A DNA stretch of 64,000 nucleotides from Bog-756 sp963718405. Its GTDB lineage: Bacteria > Actinomycetota > Acidimicrobiia > Acidimicrobiales > RAAP-2. The notes beneath the pieces were generated by a model that worked only from the letters and a program-made list of their open reading frames with translations, was not told where the DNA came from and made no database searches. The DNA lies in contig CAVQYZ010000002.1 of the NCBI GenBank assembly GCA_963718405.1, positions 868,001-932,000 of the forward strand, read 5' to 3'. The position numbers and the translations under genes were made by a program. The first letter of the stretch is position 1. Each line of letters opens with the position of its first letter. Of this stretch, positions 52,550 to 61,010 are shown one piece after another.

Positions 52550-53575
52550 ATGACGACAGCACCATTCACCAATCCGCGCAACTTCTCGCCGTGGTTTCAG
52601 GCGGTGACCCGGCTGATGGGCACCACCGAGGAGGATCCGCTACCGGAGGACCCCGAGGAGTTCGCCCCGTGGAAGGAGCGGTTCCAACTCCACCTCCGGG
52701 GCCTGCTGGCGCCGTGGCCCGAGCCGGTGCCGGTCAACATCGAAGTCACCGAGGAAGTGGCGTGCGAGGGCTACGTGCGGGAGCGGATGGTGTTCGACAC
52801 CGAGGACACCATGTCGGTACCCGCGTACCTACTGGTCCCCGAGGGCCGGACCGCCCCCGGTCCGGCGGTGTTGGCGGTGCACGGGCACGGCCCGGGCAAG
52901 TCGCGGATCTGCGGCACCGAGCCCGACGACCCGCCCGGTGGGGACTACGCCGCCGAACTGGCCCGGCGGGGGTACGTGGTCCTGGCCCCGGACCTGCGCT
53001 GCTTCGGTGAGCGAGCCGACTGGAACCCGCCCGACCACTACGGATGCGACACCAATCTGGTCCATCAGGTCATGGGAGGGTGGAACCCGCTGACCCAGAA
53101 CCTGTGGGACATGGGCCGGGCCCTCGATGTGCTGGGGGACCACCCGCTGGTGGACCCGGAGCGAATGGGCATGGCCGGGTTCTCCTACGGGGCCACCGTG
53201 ACCTTGTTTCTGGCCGCTCTGGATCCCCGGGTGGCGGCCTCGGTGGTGTGCTGCTTCTTCTCCTCGTGGGCCGAGTCGCACAAGGTCCCCTGGAACATGT
53301 GCGGCTCCCAGGTGCTGTGGGGCATGTTGGGTCGGATGGAGCACGCCGACCTGGGCGCCCTGGTGGCGCCGCGCCCGCTCCTCATCGTGACCGGACGCGA
53401 GGACCTGTTGTTCCCCGTGGCCGCGGCCGAGGAGTCGGCGGCCCGGGTGCAACGGGTCTACGACCACTTCGGTGTGGGCGACCGGACGGGTCTCGACGTC
53501 TTCGAGGGGGAGCACCAGTGGCACGGGGACCGGGCCTATCCGTTCTTCGAGCGCTGGTTGGGGCTGGGCTCGTAG
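52550..53575 (+). CDS. Alpha/beta-hydrolase (dienelactone hydrolase / acetyl-xylan-esterase-like)
   Basis: 341 residues from ATG 52550, GGGGGA nearby upstream. AVHGHGPGKSRICG as oxyanion region near 110, RGYVVLAPDLRCFGERADWN near 144, nucleophile elbow MAGFSYGATVTLFL (GxSxG) near 210, acid Asp in VTGREDLLFP near 285 and His in EGEHQWHGDRAYP near 325. The N-terminal ~90 residues form an accessory region like those of prolyl-oligopeptidase-type esterases. It deesterifies an unknown substrate; DNA context (NagB-like, GH genes upstream) is compatible with a carbohydrate ester. Confidence 0.87.
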   Translation: MTTAPFTNPRNFSPWFQAVTRLMGTTEEDPLPEDPEEFAPWKERFQLHLRGLLAPWPEPVPVNIEVTEEVACEGYVRERMVFDTEDTMSVPAYLLVPEGRTAPGPAVLAVHGHGPGKSRICGTEPDDPPGGDYAAELARRGYVVLAPDLRCFGERADWNPPDHYGCDTNLVHQVMGGWNPLTQNLWDMGRALDVLGDHPLVDPERMGMAGFSYGATVTLFLAALDPRVAASVVCCFFSSWAESHKVPWNMCGSQVLWGMLGRMEHADLGALVAPRPLLIVTGREDLLFPVAAAEESAARVQRVYDHFGVGDRTGLDVFEGEHQWHGDRAYPFFERWLGLGS

Positions 53576-53584
53576 CCGGAGCGC

Positions 53585-53604
53585 CCGGGGCCCGTTGGGC
53601 CCGG
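53585..53604. terminator. Hairpin between convergent hydrolase and NagB-like genes
   Basis: CCGGGGCCC-GTT-GGGCCCGG with one bulged base, 10 nt after the hydrolase stop and 2 nt before the stop of the convergent gene. Likely terminator for both. Confidence 0.5.
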
Positions 53605-53605
53605 T

Positions 53606-54385
53606 TCAGGCCCCCGGATCCAGCAGTGCGCCCGACTCCGGGTCGAGGTAGATGGTGGCGTGGGGGGTGCGCTGGAGGATGGAGGCCGGGCACGCCGTAC
53701 CCACCGGGCCCTCAACGGCAGCCCGGACCGGTTCGGCCTTGCGGGCCTCGGGAACGACAGCCAGTACCCGTTGGGCCCGGAGGAGAGCGGGGATGGTGAC
53801 GGTGACGGCCAGGCGCGGCACGGCGGCATCGCCGGGGAAGTGCCCCTCGTCGACCTGCTGGCGCCGGCAGGCGGCGTCCAGCTCGACCACTTTCACGTCG
53901 GCGGGGTCGTCGAAGTCGGCCACGGGGGGGTCGTTGAAGGCCAGGTGGCCGTTCTCCCCGATGCCCAGGCAGCACAGGTCCAGGGGGTGGAGGCGCAGCA
54001 GCCGGGCGTACCGTTCGCACTCCTCGTCGGGCGGATCGAGCCCGTTGACGTAGTAGGCGGCCCGGGGCCCGGTGGGCTCCACGATGCGCTCCCGGATCCA
54101 CTTCTGGAAGCTGGCCGGGTGGTCCGGCCCCACCCCTACGTACTCGTCCATGTGGAAGACCACCACGTCGCCCCACGGGACACCCTCGGTGTGCCCCACC
54201 AGGGTGTCGACAAAGGCCAGCTGTGAATTGCCGGTGGCGAACATGGCGTGGGCCACGCCGTTTCTGGCCACCGCCGTCCTCAGGACCCGGGCGGCCTCAT
54301 CGGCCGCGGCCCGGGCCATGGCCGCCACGTCGGGATACACGGTCACGTCAGCCGCAACCTCGTCTCGGTGTCCGGGGAGACTCAC
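53606..54385 (-). CDS. nagB: Glucosamine-6-phosphate deaminase / 6-phosphogluconolactonase family protein (NagB-like)
   Basis: 259 residues from a GTG at 54385. VFHMDEYVGVGPDHPASFQK near 75 and LGIGENGHLAFNDPP near 140 are the NagB signatures; SILQRTPHATIYLDPESGAL closes the protein. Length and motifs match glucosamine-6-phosphate deaminase (GlcN6P to fructose-6-phosphate plus ammonia), though some family members hydrolyse 6-phosphogluconolactone or other sugar phosphates. Monocistronic and divergent from the MaoC gene. No NagA or PTS gene lies next to it. Confidence 0.88.
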   Translation of the reverse strand: MSLPGHRDEVAADVTVYPDVAAMARAAADEAARVLRTAVARNGVAHAMFATGNSQLAFVDTLVGHTEGVPWGDVVVFHMDEYVGVGPDHPASFQKWIRERIVEPTGPRAAYYVNGLDPPDEECERYARLLRLHPLDLCCLGIGENGHLAFNDPPVADFDDPADVKVVELDAACRRQQVDEGHFPGDAAVPRLAVTVTIPALLRAQRVLAVVPEARKAEPVRAAVEGPVGTACPASILQRTPHATIYLDPESGALLDPGA

Positions 54386-54565
54386 TACGGGAACTGTAGG
54401 GGATAGCTGGATCGACGGCCGGATCTCGGGTCGGCAGCTTGCGCGCTACGGTGCCCCTCGGGCACGGTATGGCCGGTGCCCAGCGGGCACAGCAGGGGCC
54501 AGCGTGGGCCCACGGTCACTCCGGAGCCTCCGGTGGCCGCTACGTCGACAGGGGAGGAGCCCCGA

Positions 54566-55063
54566 GTGGCAGAGGACATCCTGAGCACGATCATCGGCAA
54601 GCCCACCGGAACCAAAGTGGTGACGGTGGAGCGGGGCCAACTGGCACTGTTCGCCGATGCCGTGCTCGACCGCAGCCCGATCTACCGCGACGCCCGGGCG
54701 GCTGCCGAGGCCGGGTTGCCCGGGATCCCGGCCCCGCCGACGTATCCGTTCGTCATGGAGAACTTCGGGGCCTATCCCGAGCTCCAGCCCACCGACGCCC
54801 CCACCGGCAATCCCATGGCGGAGGTGCTCGGGCCGCTCATGGCCAACGGCGGGCTCATCCTCCACGGCGAGCAGGAGTTCACCTACCACCGGCCGGTCCT
54901 GGCCGGGGACGTGTTGGTGGGGGAGGGTCGCGTGGCCGACGCCTACCGCAAGGAGTCCAAGGGCCGGACCATGACCTTCGTGGTGATGGAGACGGCCTGG
55001 CGGGACCAGGCCACCGGTGAGCCGGTGTGCACCTCCCGGATGAACATCATCCACCGGGCCTGA
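54566..55063 (+). CDS. MaoC-like dehydratase, FAS1-type N-terminal subunit
   Basis: 165 residues from a GTG at 54566, preceded by GGGGAGGAG. EDILSTIIGKPTGTKVVTVE, FADAVLDRSPIYRDARAAAE, IPAPPTYPFVMENFGAY and EQEFTYHRPVLAGDVLVGEG are typical of the hot-dog fold FAS1_DH/HadA-C-like half of two-subunit (R)-enoyl hydratases; the catalytic Asp/His motif is expected on a partner MaoC subunit, of which one is encoded at 58497. It overlaps the enoyl-CoA hydratase gene by 1 nt (TGATG). Confidence 0.88.
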   Translation: MAEDILSTIIGKPTGTKVVTVERGQLALFADAVLDRSPIYRDARAAAEAGLPGIPAPPTYPFVMENFGAYPELQPTDAPTGNPMAEVLGPLMANGGLILHGEQEFTYHRPVLAGDVLVGEGRVADAYRKESKGRTMTFVVMETAWRDQATGEPVCTSRMNIIHRA

Positions 55064-55926
55064 TGGCCGCCGACAACGCGTCCGGCCCGGCGGGGGCGTC
55101 GGACGCCGGAGGAGCGGGCGACGACGTCCTCTACCGGCTGGAGGACGGGGTGGCCCGGATCACCCTCAACCGCCCCGAAGCCGGCAACGCCATCACGCCG
55201 GCCATGCGCAACCAGATGGTGGTGTGGCTGAACGAGGCCTCCGCCGATCTGGCCGTGCGGGTGGTGGTGCTCACCGGCGCCGGGGAGAAGGGGTTCTGCA
55301 CCGGCGCGGACCTGCGCTCCACGGACCCGGGCCCGGCCCGCCCGGCCGGGGCTCCCGACCGCGCCGTCGGGGACGCGGCCCGCCTCATCCGGAACGGGTG
55401 GCAGCAGCTGATCGGGGCCATCCTCGACTGCGAGCGGCCGGTCATCGCCGCCGTCAACGCCACCGCGGCCGGTGGGGGGATGTGCCTGGCTCTGGCCTGC
55501 GACCTGGTCGTGGCGGCGGAAGAGTCCAAGTTCATCGCGGTGTTCGTGCGGCGGGGCATCGCTCCCGACGCCGGAGGCGCCTACCTCCTACCCCGCCTCA
55601 TCGGTCCCCAGAAGGCCAAGGAGCTGTTCTTCTTCGGTGACGATCTCCCGGCCCCCGAAGCCGAGAAGTTGGGCCTGGTCAACAAGGTGGTTCCCCGCCA
55701 CCAGCTGCTCGCCGAGACCGACCGTTGGGCCACCCGGCTGGCTGCGGCGCCGACCAAGGCCATCGCCACGGCCAAGTACCTGACCAACCGGTCCCTGGAG
55801 TCCGACCGGGCCACCGCCCTGTGGGACGAGGCCGTGGCCCAGGAGCTGGTGGTGGGCACCGAGGACAGCAAGGAGGGCCTGAAGGCCTTCGCCGAACGCC
55901 GCCCTCCGGTATTCAGGGGCTGGTAG
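55063..55926 (+). CDS. Enoyl-CoA hydratase/isomerase
   Basis: 287 residues from ATG 55063 overlapping the MaoC stop. The crotonase core begins at DGVARITLNRPEAGNAITPA after a 25-residue Gly/Ala-rich lead. Oxyanion-hole turns in KGFCTGADL and AAGGGMCLALACDLVVAAEE; SKFIAVFVRRGIAPDAGGAY holds one position of the catalytic Glu region, although Asp/Ala substitutions mean that the usual two glutamates are not both apparent. Hydrates or isomerises an enoyl-CoA in the same beta-oxidation set as the following genes. Confidence 0.92.
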   Translation: MAADNASGPAGASDAGGAGDDVLYRLEDGVARITLNRPEAGNAITPAMRNQMVVWLNEASADLAVRVVVLTGAGEKGFCTGADLRSTDPGPARPAGAPDRAVGDAARLIRNGWQQLIGAILDCERPVIAAVNATAAGGGMCLALACDLVVAAEESKFIAVFVRRGIAPDAGGAYLLPRLIGPQKAKELFFFGDDLPAPEAEKLGLVNKVVPRHQLLAETDRWATRLAAAPTKAIATAKYLTNRSLESDRATALWDEAVAQELVVGTEDSKEGLKAFAERRPPVFRGW

Positions 55927-55970
55927 CCGAGCCCCGGCCGGTGGACCTCCGCAGATGATCCGGCCCGAAC

Positions 55971-55984
55971 TAGAACCCGTTCTT
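55971..55984. promoter_or_regulatory. KstR-like operator at FadE34-like gene
   Basis: TAGAACCCGTTCTT fits the KstR pattern TNNAACNNGTTNNA except in the last base, with an AGAAC-CC-GTTCT dyad. Its right edge overlaps the -35 hexamer at 55983-55988. Confidence 0.55.
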
Positions 55985-56010
55985 GTCAGGGTCGGCCAGG
56001 ATGGTAGAAA
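55983..56010 (+). promoter_or_regulatory. Promoter of FadE34-like gene
   Basis: TTGTCA (55983-55988), 16-bp spacer, TAGAAA (56005-56010). The transcript would have a leader of about 100 nt before the ATG at 56117. Confidence 0.5.
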
Positions 56011-56116
56011 CTCTCTTGTGACCTCGACTCGGACCGGCCTCGCCGATCGCCGCTCCCATCGCCACCGGGGCATCCGGTCGGCCGGACCGCCTCGACATCC
56101 CCGTCGGGTCTGAGCG

Positions 56117-58397
56117 ATGCCCATCGGAATCCGGGACGAGCACGACGAGCTCCGGCTGTCGGTCCGGCGTTGGGTGGAGTCGCACTGTCCGCCCGCCGTG
56201 ACCAGGGCCGCTCTCGATGCCCCCGAGGACCGTCTTCCGGGCTTCTGGTCCGACTTGGGCGCTCAGGGAACCCTCGGGATCCATCTGCCCGAGGAGTTCG
56301 GGGGCCAGGGCGGCGGGATGTTGGAAGCTGGCCGTCGTGGCCGAGGAGCTCGGACGGGCCGCGGCGCCGGGGCCCTGGGCCACCACCGCAGTGGTCGGAG
56401 CCGTGGTGGCCGGGTCGGCAAGCCCCACCCAGATGAAGGAGCTGCTCCCCGGTCTGGCTGACGGGACCGTGCCGGCCTCCCTGGTGGTGCCCACCGGCGG
56501 CCCCGACGGATCAGCGGTGGCCCGTGCCGGCCTGACCGGGCGCGTCGGCGCCGACGGTTCGCTCACCGTCGACGGATCGATCGGACCCGTTCCCAATGGC
56601 GCCGTGGTGTCCATGGTGCTGGCCCCGGTCGACGTGTCCGGCACGGTGCGGTGGGCCCTGCTCGAACGGGGGGAGTCGACCGGCGTCGACGAGCTGGCCA
56701 GCTTCGATCCGTCACGACGCTCGGCGGCCTGGACCCTGGGCGGAGCGGTGGTGGCTCCGGATCGGCTGCTGGACGAGGTGACCTCGGAGCGGATCCGTGA
56801 CTGTGCTCTCTTGGTGGCTTCGGCCGAAGCGGTCGGGGGGGCCCGCTGGTGCCTCGACACCGCGGCCGAGCACGCCCGCACCCGCCACCAGTTCGGACGG
56901 CCCATCGGCCAGTTCCAAGGGGTCAAGCACCGCCTGGCCGACATGCTGGTCTCCGTGGAGCAGGGGGTCGCCGCCACCTGGGACGCGGCCTCCGTGTTTG
57001 ATGCGGAGGTGGCCCTGGCGGCCGCGGTATCGGCCCCGGGTGGGGCGTCGGGTGCCTCGCCGGCTCGGCTGGCCGTGCAGTTGGCCGCCGCCCTGGCTCT
57101 CGACGGCTATGTGGAAGCGGCCAAGGGGGCCATCCAGATCCTGGGTGGGATGGGCTTCACCTGGGAGCACGACGCCCACATCCATCTCCGTCGGGCCACC
57201 ACCCTGCGTCAGTTGCTCGGGGGCACCGCACCGCTGCGGGCCGAGGCCGCCGGCCTGGCCCTGGCCGGCCAGCGCCGCCACCTCACGGTGGAGCTACCTC
57301 CCGAGGCCGAGGCGGTCCGGGAAGAGGTGGCGGCCCAGGTGGCCACCATCGCCGCCCTCGGGGATCCACTGGAGCAGCGGAGGGCCCTGGCCGATGCCGG
57401 CCTCCTGGTGCCCCACTGGCCTACGCCGTGGGGACGCGCCGCCGGGGCCGTCGAGCAGCTGGTCATCGACCAGGCCTGTGCCGAAGCCGGGCTCCGCCGG
57501 CCCAACCTGGCCGTGGCAGCCTGGGCCCTGCCCACCATCATCGCCCACGGCACTCCGGAGCAGACCGAACGGTGGGTCATGCCGACCCTGAGAGGGGATC
57601 TGCTCTGGTGCCAGCTGTTCAGTGAGCCCGGGGCCGGTTCCGACCTGGCCGCCCTGACCACCCGGGCCACCCGGGTCGAGGGAGGCTGGTCCCTGGACGG
57701 GCAGAAGGTCTGGACCTCGGTGGCCGCCCGGGCCGACATGGGCATCTGCCTGGCCCGCACCAACCCCGACGCCCCCAAGCACCGGGGGATCACCTACTTC
57801 CTGGTGGACATGAAGTCGCCGGGCATCGAGGTTCGTCCTCTGCGGGAGATCACCGGGGCCGAGCTGTTCAACGAGGTCTTTCTGGACGGGCTGTTCATAC
57901 CGGACGAGTGCGTCGTCGGGGAGATCGACGGTGGATGGAAGCTGGCCCGGACCACCCTGGCCAACGAGCGGGTCTCGCTCTCCTCCGACTCCGCCTTCGG
58001 CGGTGCCCTCGAAGGGGTACTGGACCGGATCGCCGCCCACCCCGAGCGGCACGACCCGGTCACCGTCGACCGTCTGGGCTACCTGCTGGCCGAGGCCCAG
58101 TCGCTGGCCCAGTTGGGGGTGCGGGCCACCCTGCGGTCGCTGAGCGGGCTACAGCCCGGCTCGGAGTCGAGCCTGCGCAAGCTGCTCGGGGCCGAGTTCG
58201 AACAGCGGGTCCACGAGTTCGGCCTGGACATCTGCGGCCCGGACGGGGCCCTCACCGGCGGCGAGGCCGCCGCCTCGTCCCACGGGGTGCTGCAGAGCAA
58301 GTGCCTGACCATCGCCGGCGGAACCAGCGAGGTGCAGCGCAACGTCATCGGCGAGCGGCTGCTGGGGCTGCCGCGCGATCCGGAGCCCGGCCGATGA
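56117..58397 (+). CDS. Two-domain acyl-CoA dehydrogenase (FadE34-like), frameshifted
   Basis: ATG 56117, MPIGIRDEHDELRLSVRRWV, PEEFGGQGGGMLE; near 56327 one extra A changes the frame and LAVVAEELGRAAAPGPW follows. Domain 1 ends with HARTRHQFGRPIGQFQGVKH and GAIQILGGMGFTWEHDAHIH; domain 2 (from about residue 400) has WCQLFSEPGAGSDLAALTTR, GQKVWTSVAARADMG, KHRGITYFLVDMKSPGIEV and CLTIAGGTSEVQRNVIGERL. Two tandem acyl-CoA dehydrogenase domains, about 759 residues when repaired, is the FadE34/ChsE3 layout used in sterol side-chain or bile-acid-type C5 acyl-CoA oxidation. A KstR-like operator at the promoter supports that assignment. Confidence 0.87.
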
Positions 58398-58496
58398 GAG
58401 AGTCGGCGGGTGGTGGCGCACGGCTGTCAGATGCGATGATGGCCCCCACCAAGAGCGGGAGAGATCGAATCAATCGAAGGGATGGAGGTCGGATCG

Positions 58497-58928
58497 ATGG
58501 CTGACGGGGTGCTCTACTTCGAGGACGTGGCCGAAGGGGACGAGGCGCCGATCCGGTCGCATGTGCTCGATCGGACCGATCTGGTCCGGTACGCCGGGGC
58601 ATCGGGTGACTTCAATCCCATGCACCATGACGAGGTCAAAGCGGTGCAGGCCGGCCAGCCCAGCGTGTTCGGGCACGGCATGTTCTCCATGGGCTTCCTG
58701 GGCTCTGCCCTGACCGACTATGTGGGGGTGGGGAACGTGCGCCGCTTTCAGGTGCGGTTCGCCAAGCAGACCTGGCCCGACGAGAAGCTCTCCACCAAGA
58801 TCGTGGTGACCGGTAAGCGTTCCGAAGGGGATGACCACCTGGTCGACCTGGACGTCCGGCTCCACAACGCCGACGGTGAGGAGAAGGTCGTCGGCGAGGC
58901 CACCGCAGTGGTGCCCAGCCGGACCTGA
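58497..58928 (+). CDS. MaoC-like (R)-specific enoyl-CoA hydratase subunit
   Basis: 143 residues from ATG 58497 with GGAGGT 8 nt upstream; an ATG at 58482 would overlap that site. Hot-dog fold with the hydratase motif ASGDFNPMHHD (Asp and His, residues about 36-46) and GHGMFSMGFLGSALTDYVG. Probably pairs with the FAS1-type subunit encoded at 54566, the two-subunit form known from steroid side-chain degradation (ChsH-like). Same strand and about 100 nt behind the double acyl-CoA dehydrogenase gene. Confidence 0.9.
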   Translation: MADGVLYFEDVAEGDEAPIRSHVLDRTDLVRYAGASGDFNPMHHDEVKAVQAGQPSVFGHGMFSMGFLGSALTDYVGVGNVRRFQVRFAKQTWPDEKLSTKIVVTGKRSEGDDHLVDLDVRLHNADGEEKVVGEATAVVPSRT

Positions 58929-58966
58929 GCCGCTCCGCCGGGTCGCTCCGAACTGCATCGCCGAGT

Positions 58967-58999
58967 GCTTGACCGCTATGGCTTGACCGCTATGGCTTG
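58967..58999. repeat. 14-bp tandem repeat, 2.4 copies
   Basis: GCTTGACCGCTATG at 58967-58980 and 58981-58994, then GCTTG. Non-coding, 40 nt after the MaoC stop. Confidence 0.75.
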
Positions 59000-59045
59000 C
59001 TCTGCGCCACCGCTCTTCCCCATGGCGTTTTCCGAAATGAGCAAT

Positions 59046-59100
59046 TTTATCGCCTAAAGCCGATACGTTGACTGAGCAAGCATCGGCTGGAGGCGATAAA
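59046..59100. repeat. AT-rich 55-bp imperfect inverted repeat
   Basis: TTTATCGCC (59046-59054) pairs with GGCGATAAA (59092-59100) and AGCCGAT (59058-59064) with ATCGGCT (59082-59088); a 3-bp mismatched step and a 17-nt loop. Its composition departs clearly from the surrounding GC-rich DNA. Could be a hairpin terminator, an operator, or the remains of a small mobile element. Confidence 0.6.
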
Positions 59101-59262
59101 TGGGCCGAATTGGAAAAACAGCACTGCTCCAGCCGCGGTCCGGGCCTTTCCCTGCCGGCCCCCGGACCTCAGCCCACGGCGGAGGCTGACGCCGCCGGCG
59201 CAGCCTGAACCGGCCCCAGGTAGCCGATGCCGGACCTGCCGGAGCCGACCGGCGGAGGAACC

Positions 59263-59302
59263 GGGCCGACATCCCCGAAGGGCCGACATCCCCGAAGGGC
59301 CG
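59263..59302. repeat. 17-bp tandem repeat, 2.4 copies
   Basis: GGGCCGACATCCCCGAA at 59263-59279 and 59280-59296, then GGGCCG, ending 4 nt before the SDR stop codon. Confidence 0.75.
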
Positions 59303-59306
59303 CCTC

Positions 59307-60209
59307 CTAGAAGAAGCTGAACTTCGGGATGCCGGAGGAGACGTCCTTGAAGAGGTCGCCCTTGGCTGCGGCCAGCTCTTCGGGCGTCCACATCGAGTCG
59401 CGATGGATCTCGCCCACCGGGTGGTAGCCGCCCATGGCCCAGACGCTGCCGCCGAAGACCACGAAGTTCTGCCCGGTGACATCGGACGCCGCGTCGCTGG
59501 CCAGGAAGGCCACCAACTGGGCGATGTTGCGGGGATCCCACTCGTCGAAGCCCTCGCCGGCCTTGGCCATCTCGCCGAAGAGGTTCTCGGTCATGCGGGT
59601 GCGGGCCCGGGGGGAGATGGAGTTGACGGTCACGCCGTAGCGCTCGAGCTCACGGGCCAGCACCACGGTGAGGGCGGCGATGCCGGCCTTGGCCGAGGAG
59701 TAGTTGGCCTGGCCGGCGTTGCCGTAGAGCCCGGCCTCCGACGAGGTGTTGACGATGTGGCCACTGACCGTCTCGCCGGCCTTGGCCTTGCCCCGCCAGT
59801 AGACCGCGGCGTGGTGGGAGGGGGCGAAGTGGCCCTTGAGGTGCACCCGGATGACGTCATCCCAGTCGGACTCGTCCATGTTGAAGCTCATCTTGTCCCG
59901 CAGGATGCCGGCGTTGTTGACCAGGATGTCCAGTTGGCCGAAGGTGTCCACGGCCTGGTCGATCAGCTCCTTGGCTCCCGACCACGAGCTCACATCGGAG
60001 GCGTTCACCGCGCCGTCGCTGCCGCCCTTTTTGATCAGCTCGACGACCTCTTCCGCCGGGTGCTTGTCGCCACCCGATCCCTCCAATGAGGCACCCACAT
60101 CGTTGACGATGACCTTGGCGCCCTCGGATGCCAGCAGCAGCGCCTCTTCGCGTCCGATACCGCGTCCTGCGCCGGTGACAATGGCCACCTTGCCGTCGAG
60201 CATTCCCAT
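59307..60209 (-). CDS. SDR-family 3-hydroxyacyl-CoA dehydrogenase-like
   Basis: 300 residues from ATG 60209 with GAGGAGG 6-7 nt upstream; an ATG at 60203 is also possible. MGMLDGKVAIVTGAGRGIGR (NAD-binding TGxxxGIG), DVGASLEGSGGDKHPAEEVV, LDILVNNAGILRDKMSFNMD and the active-site YSSAKAGIAALTVVLAREL. The GDKHPAEEVVELIKK insert resembles the dehydrogenase half of peroxisomal multifunctional enzymes (HSD17B4-like), which oxidise (3R)-hydroxyacyl-CoAs made by MaoC hydratases. This fits the adjacent MaoC/FadE genes. It lies on the opposite strand, convergent with them. Confidence 0.92.
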   Translation of the reverse strand: MGMLDGKVAIVTGAGRGIGREEALLLASEGAKVIVNDVGASLEGSGGDKHPAEEVVELIKKGGSDGAVNASDVSSWSGAKELIDQAVDTFGQLDILVNNAGILRDKMSFNMDESDWDDVIRVHLKGHFAPSHHAAVYWRGKAKAGETVSGHIVNTSSEAGLYGNAGQANYSSAKAGIAALTVVLARELERYGVTVNSISPRARTRMTENLFGEMAKAGEGFDEWDPRNIAQLVAFLASDAASDVTGQNFVVFGGSVWAMGGYHPVGEIHRDSMWTPEELAAAKGDLFKDVSSGIPKFSFF

Positions 60210-60305
60210 GTTGTCCTCCTCTTTCTGGTCCCTGCAGCTGATGAGTCTGTGGTCGGTGTCGCGGTGCCCGGGCCCGTACAAGGTCCCTGACTGTCGGTTG
60301 GTCCA

Positions 60306-60325
60306 AGCCGGGATCAGCCCCGGCT
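60306..60325 (-). promoter_or_regulatory. Hairpin upstream of SDR gene
   Basis: AGCCGGG-ATCAGC-CCCGGCT, perfect 7-bp arms, about 100 nt upstream of the SDR start in the 266-bp gap that follows the DDN-type gene. May be the terminator of that gene or a leader hairpin. Confidence 0.35.
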
Positions 60326-60475
60326 GCGGGCGTCGACGTCGCGACGAACCGGCGAAGCATTGCCGAAACCCGCCCCTCGGGGCAAGACAGGACCCGGACG
60401 CAGGGCGTGAGGGTCAGCTATCCGGCCATCGGCCAGCCCGGTTGACGGCGGCCGGTTCGAGCCGACCCCCGGTGG

Positions 60476-60916
60476 TCAGTCGCCGGGGGGCTCGAGGACG
60501 AAGACCGGGATGGTGCGGTCGGTCTTGGCCTGGTAATCGGCGTAGTCGGGGTAGGCCGCCACGGCGTATCCCCACCACTCAGCCTTCTCGTCCCCGGTGA
60601 TCTGCCGGGCGATGCGGTCGGTCTTGACCGGGCCGTCCTGGAGCTCGACGTGGGGGTCGGCGACCAGGTTGTAGTACCAGACGGGATGTTCGGGGGCCCC
60701 GCCTTTCGAGGCCACGACGGCGTAGTTGCCCCCGTGTTCCACCCTCATCAGCGGGGTCTTGCGGATCTTGCCGGACTTGGCGCCGCGGCTGGTGAGGATG
60801 ACCACCGGCATCCCCCGGAGGGTGGTGCCCTTGGTCCCACCCGAGGACTCGTACTCCTCGACCTGGTTGCGGACCCAGTCGGCGGGGCTCGGTTCGTACT
60901 CTCCTTCAATGGCCAT
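60476..60916 (-). CDS. Deazaflavin (F420)-dependent nitroreductase-family protein (DDN-like)
   Basis: 146 residues from ATG 60916, with a TAGCTA -10-like box 5 nt upstream and no Shine-Dalgarno (possible leaderless start). MPVVILTSRGAKSGKIRKTP, LMRVEHGGNYAVVASKGGAP and HPVWYYNLVADPHVELQDG are diagnostic of the DDN/F420H2-dependent quinone reductase family. These split-barrel proteins reduce quinones or nitro compounds with F420H2 near the membrane. It lies upstream of the SDR gene on the same strand. Confidence 0.93.
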   Translation of the reverse strand: MAIEGEYEPSPADWVRNQVEEYESSGGTKGTTLRGMPVVILTSRGAKSGKIRKTPLMRVEHGGNYAVVASKGGAPEHPVWYYNLVADPHVELQDGPVKTDRIARQITGDEKAEWWGYAVAAYPDYADYQAKTDRTIPVFVLEPPGD

Positions 60917-61010
60917 ATACGTAGCTAACACCCGCCGGGGCCGGGTATGCCAGCCCTACGTGGTCGCTGAGCAACGAGCCGCTGAGGGCCGCTCCCGTTC
61001 CGATCAGGGG

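Larger units (their letters stand above)
58929..59306. other. Gene-free 378-bp convergent interval
   Basis: Between the MaoC and SDR stop codons. It holds two short tandem repeats and an AT-rich 55-bp inverted repeat (listed separately). Open frames antisense to the SDR gene that reach in from the right have no start signals and no recognisable protein. Confidence 0.6.

Noticed and set aside
59046..59100. Integron attC site
   Set aside because: It lacks the RYYYAAC/GTTRRRY core sites and there is no integrase or cassette array.
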